DNA from: Andreprevotia sp. IGB-42
GTDB taxonomy: Bacteria; Pseudomonadota; Gammaproteobacteria; Burkholderiales; Chitinibacteraceae
Assembly (NCBI RefSeq): GCF_009848685.1
Contig: NZ_WXTX01000009.1
Location: forward strand, 1 to 64,000
DNA length: 64,000 nt
Direction of reading: 5' to 3'
Below, in pieces: positions 43,096 to 54,652 of this stretch. The number at the start of each line of letters is the position of its first letter. Position 1 is the stretch's first letter. The translations under genes were made by a program, and so were the position numbers. The notes below the pieces were generated by a model. It worked only from the letters and a program-made list of their open reading frames with translations. It did not search any database and was not told where the DNA came from.

Positions 43096-45270
43096 ATGAC
43101 GATTTCACCCCCCGATTTTTATGCCACGGTTGCACTGGATGTGCCGCTGGCCCGCACCTTCGATTACCGCGCCAACAGCCCGGTACCCGGAGTGGGCGCG
43201 CGCGTGATCGTGCCGTTCGGCCGGCAACGGCTGGCCGGGGTGGTCACTGCCATCAGCAATACCGCGCCGGATTTTGCCGGCATTCGTGATATCGAATCGC
43301 TGCCGGGTGATATGCCGGCCCTGCCGGCCGATGTGCTGGCGCTGTGCCGCTTCGTTGCCGATTACTACCTTGCCCCGCTGGGGCAGGTGCTGGCCGGTGC
43401 GCTGCCCACAGTGTTCCGCCAGCCCAAGGTATGGAGCGGTTTCGAGGCCGAGCAGGCGTATGTGGCAGTGGATGTGGATGCACTGATTGCCTCGCTGTCT
43501 GCGCGTGCGCACAAGCAGCGTGCGCTGGCGGCATTGCTGGCCAGCCCACGCCGGCTGGACGAGATCAGGCCGGTGGCTGCGGATGCCAGCCGTTATCTGA
43601 AGGAATGGCAGCAGGCTGGCCAGGTGGTGGCACAGCCTTGGCATCCCCCCGAGCCAGCCGCGGTCAGCACCGGGCCACGCCCGGAATTGCTGCCCGAACA
43701 AGCCGGGGTGGTCGGGGCCATTACCGCGGCGCGTGGTTTCAGCGCTTTCCTGCTGTACGGCATTACCGGCAGCGGCAAAACCGAGGTGTATCTGCGGGCG
43801 ATCGAAGCGGCACTGCGGCGTGGCGAGCAAACGCTGGTGCTGGTGCCGGAAATCAACCTCACGCCGCAGCTGGAAGGGCGCTTCCGGCAGCGGTTTCCGC
43901 AGGAATGCGTGGTCAGCCTGCATAGCGGCCTGGCTGAGGGTGAGCGCACGCGCAACTGGCTGATGGCGGCACGCGGCGAAGCGCGCATCGTGCTGGGCAC
44001 GCGGCTGGCGGTGTTTGCACCGTTGCCCGCGCTGGGCCTGATCGTGGTGGATGAGGAGCACGATACCTCTTACCGCCAATCGGAGGGCGTGCGTTACTCG
44101 GCGCGCGATCTGGCGGTTTACCGCGCCAACCAGCGCAAGGTGCCGGTGGTGCTGGGCTCGGCCACGCCCAGCCTGGAAAGCTGGAAAAACGCACAGGAAG
44201 GCCGCTATCAGAAGCTGGTGCTCAAGCAGCGTGCGGTGAGCGGGGCGATCTCGCCCAAGGTGGAGTTGCTGCCCACCGGCCGCATCCACATGCCGGACGG
44301 CATTCATCCGCTGGCGCTGGATATCCTGGCACAAACCCTGAAAAATGGCGGGCAGGCGCTGGTGTTCATCAACCGGCGCGGTTATGCGCCGGTGCTGTCC
44401 TGCCGCGATTGCGGCTGGATATCCGGCTGCAAGCGGTGTTCGGCCAAGCTGGTGCTGCACCTGAGCGAGCGCCGGCTGCGCTGCCACCATTGCGGTTACG
44501 AGACCATGCCGCCGGCCGCATGCCCCGATTGCGGCAATCAGGATTTGCAGCCGCTGGGGCAGGGTACGCAGCGCATTGAGGATATACTGACGGCACGTTT
44601 CCCCGATACGCCGCCGCTGCGCATCGACCGCGACAATACGCGGCGCAAGGGCAGCCTGGAAGCGATGCTGGTGCAGGTGCACGCAGGCGAGGCCAACTTG
44701 CTGGTGGGCACGCAGATGCTGGCCAAGGGCCACGATTTTGCCAACCTGCAGCTGGTGATCGTGCTGAACGCCGACAGCGGCCTGTTCAGCGTGGATTTCC
44801 GCGCCGAAGAGCGCATGTTTGCGCAGCTGTTGCAGGTGGCAGGCCGTGCCGGCCGCGCCGGGCAACCGGGCCGGGTGCTGATCCAGACCAATTACCCCGA
44901 GCACCCGTTCTATGGTTCGCTGGTGCGCGGCGATTACGCGGCTTTTGCCGATGAACAGCTGCAGGTGCGCAAGCAATTGCAGCTGCCCCCTGCCAGCCAG
45001 TGGGCGATGCTGCGGGCGGAAGCCAAGCAGATGCCCCGCGCGATGGCGGTGCTGCGCGAAGCGCAGCGTGCGCTGCTGGCTGCAGGCGTCGTTGCCAACG
45101 ACCCGGTGCCGGCCACGCTGGTGCGCAAGGCCGGCGTGGAGCGTGCACAACTGGTGCTGAGCGCCACGCAGCGCGGTGTATTGCAGCAAGCGCTGGATGC
45201 GTGGCTGCATGCGGCAACGATACCGTCGGGCGTCCGCGTGACGACCGACATTGATCCACAGGAATTCTGA
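43096..45270 (+). CDS. priA: Primosomal protein N', helicase PriA
   Basis: PriA restarts stalled replication forks. The 724-residue protein has an N-terminal DNA-binding domain, Walker A GITGSGKTEVYL, the DEEH box (VVDEEHDTSYRQSEGVRYSA) and an eight-cysteine zinc-binding region (CRDCG, CKRC, CHHCG, CPDCG) in the helicase core. The C-terminal helicase motifs QVAGRAGRAGQPGRVLIQT are complete. It follows a DnaA-box-containing gap and precedes argS by 44 bp. Confidence 0.97.
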   Translation: MTISPPDFYATVALDVPLARTFDYRANSPVPGVGARVIVPFGRQRLAGVVTAISNTAPDFAGIRDIESLPGDMPALPADVLALCRFVADYYLAPLGQVLAGALPTVFRQPKVWSGFEAEQAYVAVDVDALIASLSARAHKQRALAALLASPRRLDEIRPVAADASRYLKEWQQAGQVVAQPWHPPEPAAVSTGPRPELLPEQAGVVGAITAARGFSAFLLYGITGSGKTEVYLRAIEAALRRGEQTLVLVPEINLTPQLEGRFRQRFPQECVVSLHSGLAEGERTRNWLMAARGEARIVLGTRLAVFAPLPALGLIVVDEEHDTSYRQSEGVRYSARDLAVYRANQRKVPVVLGSATPSLESWKNAQEGRYQKLVLKQRAVSGAISPKVELLPTGRIHMPDGIHPLALDILAQTLKNGGQALVFINRRGYAPVLSCRDCGWISGCKRCSAKLVLHLSERRLRCHHCGYETMPPAACPDCGNQDLQPLGQGTQRIEDILTARFPDTPPLRIDRDNTRRKGSLEAMLVQVHAGEANLLVGTQMLAKGHDFANLQLVIVLNADSGLFSVDFRAEERMFAQLLQVAGRAGRAGQPGRVLIQTNYPEHPFYGSLVRGDYAAFADEQLQVRKQLQLPPASQWAMLRAEAKQMPRAMAVLREAQRALLAAGVVANDPVPATLVRKAGVERAQLVLSATQRGVLQQALDAWLHAATIPSGVRVTTDIDPQEF

Positions 45271-45295
45271 CGGCGCAGCCGTCGCCACAGATTGA

Positions 45296-47041
<1,746 letters not shown>

Positions 47042-47067
47042 TATCTTTGAGTGGATAATGGTTGGGA

Positions 47068-47096
47068 AATGGCTATCTTGCACGATAGCCATTTTG
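47068..47096 (+). terminator. Rho-independent terminator after argS
   Basis: AATGGCTATC-TTGCAC-GATAGCCATT followed by TTG and a T-rich stretch, 27 bp after the argS stop. Confidence 0.7.
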
Positions 47097-47292
47097 CTTT
47101 CCATCATTGGGGATTCATGACAGGTATGACCTTGCGTGTTTAGCGGCGCTGCAGCTTCGCAATACTGCTTTATGCCTGCACGCTGCCATTGGCGTCATTG
47201 CTTGATTTCCCAATATTCTCTCCTGAGTCAGTTCCGTTCTCGCCCGTTGAGTATTTCTATGGGAGGCAGGCTGAATGCCGAAAATCCATCGT

Positions 47293-48231
47293 TCAGAGAT
47301 AAGGATTTTCAGGGAGCGCCTTGATTTTCCATCCCTGCTGACGCAGGCTCGCAATCAGCTCTGAAGACGGTGTGCTCTTGAATAGCGCTGCAGTGAGCAA
47401 ACCAGACTTCATGATGCCCAACGCACATAATATATTTTGCAATCGAATGTTGAAGTTCAGTATGAATTTCAGCTTGCGATCTTTAAAGCTGCGCCCCGTG
47501 CTACTGGTAAATTCCAACCCTGCAAAATATGAATCGTTGACCGCCAGATACGCCACGTGTGTGAAATGCATGCCAAGCAGGAATTTGTCCAGCTCACGTT
47601 CGGAAATTGAATATACATAATTTCCCACTGGCTCGAAGTAGTGCTGCGATGCCGTGCCACGCAATAGCTTTTTGAGGAAATAGAATATAAAAGAAAATGG
47701 TGCCCGGTCTGCAATCTGATCTCGTGGTTCGGTCAGAATAACCGCCTTTTTTGCTACACGGAACATTTCGTACAGTGCCATGTAGGGGCGCGGAAAATGG
47801 TGGAATGATTCCTTGCAGTAGACAAAATCGAAGCTGTTGTTATCAAATTGTATCGATTCTGCATTCTGGACAGAAAAATCCTTTATGAAACCTTTTTCAT
47901 TGCCAATTTTCAGCAGGGTGTCCGTGATATCTGTGCAATGTACATCTGGCGCCCCGGCGTTGAGCAAATAATTTGCATCGGTGCCAAACCTGCCATCTCC
48001 AACTGTCAGCCAGCTACCCTCGGCATAGTTTTCAATAAAGCATTTAATGGGATTTCGCATCCGTTCATGCCGCCATGCATCAAGCGTATCCGATCTGAAC
48101 CAAGTCTCGCCTACTTTGATGCGATCAGCATCAGAGAGCACCTTGCTCCATTCATCCTTATGAGCATCGGATAACCGGTTGGCCCATTCTTGTTCGCTGC
48201 TATGGCAATCGCCATCGGCTGGACTGTTCAT
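47293..48231 (-). CDS. Class I SAM-dependent methyltransferase
   Basis: A 312-residue methyltransferase. The SAM-binding region LTVGDGRFGTDANYLLNAG leads to the acidic strand HCTDITDTLL, and FDFVYCKESFHHF is motif IV/V. Substrate unknown. The ATG at 48231 starts MNSPADGDCHSSEQEW. The gene is clearly richer in A+T than its neighbours and uses AT-ending codons, as do the 250-bp regions on both sides, so it is probably acquired. Sugar, lipid or small-molecule targets are all possible. Confidence 0.82.
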   Translation of the reverse strand: MNSPADGDCHSSEQEWANRLSDAHKDEWSKVLSDADRIKVGETWFRSDTLDAWRHERMRNPIKCFIENYAEGSWLTVGDGRFGTDANYLLNAGAPDVHCTDITDTLLKIGNEKGFIKDFSVQNAESIQFDNNSFDFVYCKESFHHFPRPYMALYEMFRVAKKAVILTEPRDQIADRAPFSFIFYFLKKLLRGTASQHYFEPVGNYVYSISERELDKFLLGMHFTHVAYLAVNDSYFAGLEFTSSTGRSFKDRKLKFILNFNIRLQNILCALGIMKSGLLTAALFKSTPSSELIASLRQQGWKIKALPENPYL

Positions 48232-48503
48232 ATAGGGTAAATCCTGGTTATGATACGCATGTATAGCATAAGTAAAACGATGAATAGCCAATAGGCGCTA
48301 CAAACTTTGTTTTCCCGATGCGCTTTGCCTGCACGCCAAGTGCAAACAATCGAACCGTTGCGCGATGGCTGCGTCAGTCGGGTATTGGCATGCAAACCGA
48401 AATGCTGACCATGACATCGCAATGAGCTTGCTCATGCAATTTGGTTACTCAGTGGGTAAGCCAATTTGCGCTATGTTGGCGTTACGCCCGGGTCTGTTAC
48501 TTG

Positions 48504-48845
48504 TCATTCGATGATGCCACGCGCATAGCCGCCGTGGGCTGAGGACAGCACGCTGCACAGCATGGCGGCCTGCTCGCTTTTACCCAGGCTCTCCAGCACA
48601 TCACGCTGCTCGGCGTAGTCTTCGCCACGGCGCAGCGCTTCCGCGCTCATGCCGGAGCGCTTGATCAGCGCCTGCAGCCTGGCTTGGTCGATATGCAGGT
48701 TGGGGCATTTCCTCGCCGCATAATCGGCGGAGGCCATCACGCTGCCGACCTGGGACTGGATGGCTTCCTGTTCGGTGACTTCGGCAAGCGCAGCCGTTAC
48801 GTTCAGCGCGGTGAGCAGGGCAGTGGCAATGTGCAGGTGTTTCAT
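48504..48845 (-). CDS. Small exported protein of unknown function
   Basis: A 113-residue protein with a signal peptide (HIATALLTALNVTAALA), then a helix-rich mature region with two Cys (ARKCPNL and MLCSVLS). I do not recognise a family. The ATG at 48845 is preferred over an upstream extension. It is divergent from the deacetylase gene. Confidence 0.65.
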   Translation of the reverse strand: MKHLHIATALLTALNVTAALAEVTEQEAIQSQVGSVMASADYAARKCPNLHIDQARLQALIKRSGMSAEALRRGEDYAEQRDVLESLGKSEQAAMLCSVLSSAHGGYARGIIE

Positions 48846-48994
48846 ATCAGGTCCGGATTGCTGGGCAGATGGCATGCCAGAGTGCGCTGATCCGCAAGGA
48901 TGACGCCGCAAAGACCGGGCAACAAAATCTGGCAGGCGCTATTATGCCACCTTTCGCCGTGCTTTCTGGCGTGACTTTGCTGCGATTGAATCTG

Positions 48995-49954
48995 ATGAAA
49001 CTGCCCCTCGGCCTGTTGGCCACCGTGCTTGTCTCTGCTGCTTATGCCACGCCACTGAGCGAGTGCCTGGGCTATGCGCCCGCCGACAAGGTGTTGATCG
49101 TCAATGCCGATGACCTGGGCATGCATCCGGAGCTGGATCGGGCTGCATTCAGGCTGATCGATAAAAAGCTGATCCAGGATATCTCTGTGATGCCGCCGAC
49201 CCCCGGTTTTGCCAAGGTGGCGGAGATGGCCAAGGCGCGTGGCATGGCGGTGGGCGTGCACCTGACCCTGACCAACGAGTGGCAGGAAAAACAGCCATGG
49301 GGCGCGGTGTTACCCAAGAGCGAAGTGCCATCGCTCTACAACGACCAGGGCAATCTGTGGGCCAGCGTGGATGAGCTGGTGAAGCATGCGAAACCGGAAG
49401 AGGTGAAGCGGGAAATCCTCGCGCAGATCGCCAAGGTGCAGGCTGCAGGTCTGACCGTTACCCACCTTGATGGGCACATGCTGTTCTGGCGTGGCAGCAA
49501 GGCGTTCATCGATATCTATGCCGGCCTGGCGCGTGAAACCGGCATACCGACCATTTCGCAATTTGCCGGCATGTCGTTCGAGCAGCAACTGGCGCTGAAT
49601 CAGGGCATACAGAAAGACTTGGGCGTGGTCACACCCGATACCTTCACCATGTTGTACAACCCGGCATTGCGCCGGGCCGGCATGCGCTTTCCCGGCTACG
49701 ACAATGTGCTGGCCTCGTTGCCGGCTGGCGTGAACCACCTGATCATCCACCCGGCCGAGGACAGCCCCGGTGCGCGCGAAGCCATTGCCGACCTGCAACT
49801 GCGTTTGTCCGATTTCGACGTGTGGAACGGGCCGGAAGTGCACAAGGTGATACAGCAGAAAAAGCTGAAGCTCACCAACTACCTGCCGCTGAAGGCGCTG
49901 CAGCAGCAGGTGGATGCATCACCGAAGAATTGCCTGCAAGGTGGTGCCCGCTGA
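48995..49954 (+). CDS. YdjC/ChbG-type carbohydrate deacetylase, exported
   Basis: A 319-residue protein with a signal peptide (LPLGLLATVLVSAAYA) and a YdjC/ChbG (polysaccharide deacetylase-like) domain. The metal motif NADDLGMH, VHLTLTNEW and THLDGHMLF (His and Asp ligands) are intact. Enzymes of this family remove N-acetyl groups from chito-oligosaccharides; here it appears to be periplasmic. The ATG at 48995 fits the signal peptide. The substrate is not fixed by the sequence. Confidence 0.82.
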   Translation: MKLPLGLLATVLVSAAYATPLSECLGYAPADKVLIVNADDLGMHPELDRAAFRLIDKKLIQDISVMPPTPGFAKVAEMAKARGMAVGVHLTLTNEWQEKQPWGAVLPKSEVPSLYNDQGNLWASVDELVKHAKPEEVKREILAQIAKVQAAGLTVTHLDGHMLFWRGSKAFIDIYAGLARETGIPTISQFAGMSFEQQLALNQGIQKDLGVVTPDTFTMLYNPALRRAGMRFPGYDNVLASLPAGVNHLIIHPAEDSPGAREAIADLQLRLSDFDVWNGPEVHKVIQQKKLKLTNYLPLKALQQQVDASPKNCLQGGAR

Positions 49955-50051
49955 TGTGCCGTGGCAAGGGTTTGCGCCATGCATTGACGGGTTTGTGGTT
50001 CAATGATCCGCTGCTATCAGCAAGCCCGATCGTTCCATGAAGGAAGTACGC

Positions 50052-50208
50052 ATGCATCGCCTGGCCAATGCCCACCTGGTGAAAAAAACTGTCCGAAGAG
50101 GTCGCGCAGCTTGAACAGCAGCAGGCGCAAAAACAGCGCGAGCTGGCCGAGCTGGAAAGCACGCTCAGGGACATGCGCGAGCAGCTGGAAATCCTGCGAG
50201 GCGGCTAG
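50052..50208 (+). pseudogene. Coiled-coil small protein with A7 frameshift
   Basis: A strong AGGAAG site precedes ATG 50052 (MHRLANAHLVKK). After the seven-A run at 50082-50088 the frame ends after 20 codons, but a one-base shift opens a coiled-coil tail LSEEVAQLEQQQAQKQREL to a TAG at 50206-50208. With six A it would be about 51 residues. Either a real frameshift, transcriptional slippage, or a sequence error in the homopolymer. No known family. Confidence 0.6.
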
Positions 50209-50345
50209 GCTGGTTGTGCCTTTGCGTGACCAGGTCCCGTCCGGGCCGATGTTTCCGTGCCATGCTCAAGCTTGCCAAACTGCGCAAATCCTGAGAAAAC
50301 GCCTGCGTGAGCTGGCTGTTGGCCGGCAGTGGACGAGAACAGGTC

Positions 50346-50687
50346 ATGAGCAACGAGTTACAGGTGGAAGACCTTGTGCTGGGTGAAGGCAAGGCCGTGG
50401 TGAAGGGCGCATTGATCACGACGCAATACAAGGGCGTATTGGAGGACGGTACCACCTTCGATTCCTCGTACCAGCGCGGCAAGCCGTTCCAGTGCGTGAT
50501 CGGCACCGGGCGGGTGATCAAGGGCTGGGATCAGGGCCTGATGGGCATGAAGGTGGGCGGCAAGCGCAAGCTGTATGTGCCGGCGCACCTGGGCTACGGT
50601 GAGCAGCAGGTTGGCGCACATATCAAACCGAATTCCAACCTGATTTTCGAGATCGAGTTGCTGGAAGTGCTGACGCGCGACGATTGA
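50346..50687 (+). CDS. FKBP-type peptidyl-prolyl isomerase
   Basis: A 113-residue single-domain FKBP that isomerises Xaa-Pro bonds. ATG 50346 gives MSNELQVEDLVLGEGKAVV. FDSSYQRGKPFQCVIGTGRV, KGWDQGLMGMKVGGKRKLYV and GYGEQQVG are the family core. No signal peptide, so it is cytoplasmic. A terminator follows. Confidence 0.92.
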   Translation: MSNELQVEDLVLGEGKAVVKGALITTQYKGVLEDGTTFDSSYQRGKPFQCVIGTGRVIKGWDQGLMGMKVGGKRKLYVPAHLGYGEQQVGAHIKPNSNLIFEIELLEVLTRDD

Positions 50688-50704
50688 GCTTGAACGTAGC
50701 TGCA

Positions 50705-50729
50705 AAAGCCACGCATGGGCGTGGCTTTC
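50705..50729 (+). terminator. Bidirectional terminator
   Basis: AAAGCCACGC-ATGG-GCGTGGCTTT with T residues on the right. It lies between the converging FKBP and P-II genes. Confidence 0.8.
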
Positions 50730-50768
50730 TTATTTGCCGCTATTGCCGGTTGGCCGTCAACATGGGGC

Positions 50769-51577
<809 letters not shown>

Positions 51578-51679
51578 GATGTGTTCTCCCGGTATTTGGT
51601 TGCATTGCAGTACGCGGCAGCTTTGCCGACGGCATTACTATAGCAATCTCCGCCTAATTGTCAGATTAAATTCAGTTTC

Positions 51680-52513
51680 ATGCCCGCCATTTCCGCACAA
51701 CAGTCTGTTTCGCACTACGAAAACTTCCCGGTTGCATCGCTGTTGATGCCGCGGCGCCTGCGCAAGCCGGTGGCCAGCATCTACCACTTTGCCCGCCACG
51801 CGGATGACTTGGCCGATGAGGGCGATGCCACACCAGCCGCGCGCCTGGCCGCGCTGGCAGATTGCCGCGCGGAGCTGGCGCGCATTGCCGCGGGCGAATT
51901 ACCGGCCACCGCGCGTTACCAGGCGCTGGCGCAAACGGTGCGTGATTATGAGGTGCCGCTGTCGCTATGCGGCGATCTGCTCAGCGCATTCGAGCAGGAT
52001 GTGGTGAAAACCCGCTACGCCGATTTTGGCGAGGTGGTGCAGTACTGCCGCCATTCCGCCAACCCGGTGGGGCGGATATTGTTGCATCTGTTCGGCGCTG
52101 CGGATACGCGCAACCTGGCGATGTCGGATGGCATCTGCACCGCGTTGCAACTGATCAATTTCTGGCAGGACGTGGCCATAGACTGGCAGAAAGACCGCGT
52201 GTACCTGCCGCAGGACGAACTGGCAAAATTCGGGGTGACCGAGGCGCAGATTGCCGTCGGCAATGCCGATATCCGCTGGCAGCGGCTGATGGCCTTCCAG
52301 GTGGACCGCACGCGCCGCATGTTGCACGCCGGGGCACCACTGGCGAAAATCCTGCCCGGCCGCATCGGCCTGGAGCTGCGCCTGACCGTGCTGGGCGGCG
52401 CCACCATCCTCGATCAGCTGGAAGCCCGGCGCTACGACATGTTCAATCACCGCCCCAAGCTCACCGCCGGCGACTGGCCGCGGCTGATCTGGCGCGCACT
52501 GCGGAAGCGCTGA
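51680..52513 (+). CDS. hpnC: Squalene synthase-like protein HpnC
   Basis: A 277-residue squalene/phytoene synthase family protein. The first aspartate motif HADDLADEGD and the second DVAIDWQKDRVYLP are both present. The closest family layout is HpnC, one of HpnC/D/E that convert farnesyl diphosphate to squalene for hopanoids. HpnD and HpnE are not in the window. The next gene starts two bases after its stop. Confidence 0.85.
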   Translation: MPAISAQQSVSHYENFPVASLLMPRRLRKPVASIYHFARHADDLADEGDATPAARLAALADCRAELARIAAGELPATARYQALAQTVRDYEVPLSLCGDLLSAFEQDVVKTRYADFGEVVQYCRHSANPVGRILLHLFGAADTRNLAMSDGICTALQLINFWQDVAIDWQKDRVYLPQDELAKFGVTEAQIAVGNADIRWQRLMAFQVDRTRRMLHAGAPLAKILPGRIGLELRLTVLGGATILDQLEARRYDMFNHRPKLTAGDWPRLIWRALRKR

Positions 52514-52514
52514 T

Positions 52515-53123
52515 ATGGCCCGCTCCCCCCGATTCGGCCGCCGCGAAACGCAGGCGCTGCAATCACTGCTGAGTGGCCGCATCTGGCCGGCGCGCATTGC
52601 CGCACTGGCCGTACTGGGCGCGTTTGCCTGGGGCTGGTGGCAGCAGCAACATCAACCAGCCGGCCCGCCGGGCAGCATGACCCCGGGCATGGTGGTCAGC
52701 GGCGAAGTGGTTTCGGTGGCCGATGGTGATACCGTCACCGTGCTCGATGCCGGCAAGCAGCAATACAAGCTGCGTCTGGCGTACATCGATGCGCCGGAGA
52801 AAAGCCAGCCCTATGGGCAGGCAGCCAAGGCAGCGCTGTCTGATCTGGTCTACCGCAAGCAGGTCACCGCCGAGGTGATCGATGTGGACCGTTACCAGCG
52901 CGGTGTGGCCGTTGTGGCTGTAGCCGGCGCCCCGGTCAATTACGCACAGGTTGCCGCTGGCCTGGCGTGGCATTACCAGCAGTATGCGCAGGGCAAGCAA
53001 TCGGGTGCAGAGTACGAACGCTATGAAGAAGCCGAGCAAGCGGCGCGCAGCGGGCAACAAGGCCTGTGGGCAGACAAGGCACCCACGCCGCCGTGGGACT
53101 ACCGGCGTAGCAAGCGCCAGTAA
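52515..53123 (+). CDS. Thermonuclease (SNase)-like protein
   Basis: A 202-residue protein with an N-terminal hydrophobic anchor (about 26-42, IAALAVLGAFAWGWW) and a staphylococcal-nuclease fold. VVSVADGDTVTVLD, LRLAYIDAPEKSQPYG with the catalytic Arg and Glu, and DRYQRGVAVVAV with the second Arg all match. It is likely a periplasmic or membrane-bound nuclease. It starts one base after hpnC, so they are co-transcribed, although a link between hopanoid synthesis and nuclease is not known. Confidence 0.85.
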   Translation: MARSPRFGRRETQALQSLLSGRIWPARIAALAVLGAFAWGWWQQQHQPAGPPGSMTPGMVVSGEVVSVADGDTVTVLDAGKQQYKLRLAYIDAPEKSQPYGQAAKAALSDLVYRKQVTAEVIDVDRYQRGVAVVAVAGAPVNYAQVAAGLAWHYQQYAQGKQSGAEYERYEEAEQAARSGQQGLWADKAPTPPWDYRRSKRQ

Positions 53124-53207
53124 TTGCCGTTTGGCCAAATCACCCGGTCGGCAATTTCGGGTTGATATGTAGCCTGCTGCGTTCGCCTGATGGCGGTGCT
53201 TGCTGGT

Positions 53208-54248
53208 TCAGTCTTCTGCCACCTGGATCACCAGCTTGCCGAAGTTGCGGCCGGCCAGCAGGCCGGTAAACGCATCAGGGGCATTTTCCAGCCCTGGCAC
53301 GATATCTTCCGGCAGCTTGATTTGGCCTTCGCGCACCCAGGTGCTGACTTCCTGGTTGAATGCTTCCACCCGCTCGGCGTTGGCAAAGTGATCCAGAATG
53401 ATGAAGCCTTCCATGCGGATGCGCTTTTGCAGCAAGGTTCTGACCATTTGCGGCAGCAGGTTGGGGCCGGCTTGCACATAGCCATCGTTGTAATGCGCGA
53501 TGATGCCGCACACCGGTACGCGCGCATGCAGGTTGAGCAGTGGCAATACGGCTTCGAATACCGCGCCGCCGACATTCTCGAAATACACATCGATGCCATC
53601 CGGGCAGGCTGCGGCCAGCGCAGTACCCAGATCGGGCTGGTTGCGGTCCAGGCAGGCATCGAAGCCCAGTTCTTCCACTGCATAGCGGCATTTGTCGGCG
53701 CCGCCGGCAACGCCCACCACGCGCGCGCCTTTCAGCCGGGCGAGTTGCCCGACGACTGCCCCCACTGCACCGGTGGCTGCAGCAACCACCACCGTTTCTC
53801 CAGCCTTTAACTGGCCGATATGCAGCAAGCCCACATAAGCGGTAAAGCCGGGCATGCCCAGCCCGCCCAGCGCCTGTGATGGCCGGGCGATATCGCCCAG
53901 CGGCTTGAGATCTGCGCCGTTGGCTACCGCATAGTCTTGCCAGCCGGACTGGGCCAGCACCAGCTCGCCCACTTGCAAACCGGCATGCCGCGATTCGACC
54001 ACCCGGCTGACCGTGCTGCCCACCATGACCTGATCCAGCGCGATTGCGGGTGCATAGCTGGTGCCGGCCGCTTCCATCAGATTGCGCATATACGGATCAA
54101 GCGACAGGTAGAGCGTGCGCAGCAGCACTTCGCCGTCGCCGGGTCTGGGCACGGCGGCTTCTTCCAGCCGGAAATCACCGGCGGCGGGTGCACCCCTTGG
54201 GCGGGTGGCGAGAACGATGCGGCGATTGCCGGTACTGGTTTGGGGCAT
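53208..54248 (-). CDS. NADP-dependent CurA-like oxidoreductase
   Basis: A 346-residue medium-chain reductase of the CurA/leukotriene B4 dehydrogenase type. The GETVVVAAATGAVGAVVGQLA cofactor site is a Rossmann variant typical of the zinc-free group, and GFTAYVGLLHIGQLK and VYFENVGGAVFEAV are present. It would reduce an enone or quinone with NADPH. A TetR-like operator candidate lies upstream. Confidence 0.9.
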   Translation of the reverse strand: MPQTSTGNRRIVLATRPRGAPAAGDFRLEEAAVPRPGDGEVLLRTLYLSLDPYMRNLMEAAGTSYAPAIALDQVMVGSTVSRVVESRHAGLQVGELVLAQSGWQDYAVANGADLKPLGDIARPSQALGGLGMPGFTAYVGLLHIGQLKAGETVVVAAATGAVGAVVGQLARLKGARVVGVAGGADKCRYAVEELGFDACLDRNQPDLGTALAAACPDGIDVYFENVGGAVFEAVLPLLNLHARVPVCGIIAHYNDGYVQAGPNLLPQMVRTLLQKRIRMEGFIILDHFANAERVEAFNQEVSTWVREGQIKLPEDIVPGLENAPDAFTGLLAGRNFGKLVIQVAED

Positions 54249-54652
54249 GCTGGGCTCCTGCTGAGGTTGAAATGGACCGGTCGTCTAGAAAATGGCCAGA
54301 AATGCACTGTCTGTTGTCAAGCAAAGCCCCGCTTCCTATTAGGTTTTTGCTTGTTTCCTGCTGTATGGGGCACAGGTTTGTGCTGTGCACTATAAGTTCT
54401 GATAGACCGCTTGGCTAGTTCCTGTATGCATTAAGGCAATAGGCAATGAGCAGAATGCATTCCCGTTACCTGCGCTATGCATCGGGAAACGCAGGGAGGG
54501 CGGGATGCGGCTTTTCGGCGCGGCGGTGACTGGGTGCAGCAGGTGCATCGAAACAGGTAAGGACTGAGGCAGGCGTTACACATGCAGAATGGCATGCGGG
54601 GACGAAGAACAATGGTGGCGTTGTACCGCCCTTGTCCTTTGTTGGAAACACC
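54249..54652. other. 404-bp upstream region of the toxin island
   Basis: Apart from the operator-like site, no convincing gene was found. A 25-codon frame (from ATG 54581) overlaps the carrier start and has no ribosome-binding site. This is the boundary between the chromosomal reductase gene and the accessory island. Confidence 0.5.
54275..54289. promoter_or_regulatory. Candidate TetR-type operator upstream of curA-like gene
   Basis: GACCGGTC (54275-54282) is a perfect palindrome adjoining TCTAGA (54284-54289), and a related TAGACCG occurs at 54403. TetR/NemR-type regulators often bind such sites before enone-reductase genes. No regulator gene is adjacent, so this is inferred only. Confidence 0.35.

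Noticed and set aside
47115-47354. Minus-strand frame suggestive of a transposase remnant
   Set aside because: No catalytic motif or inverted ends were seen; it may be a chance frame in AT-rich DNA.
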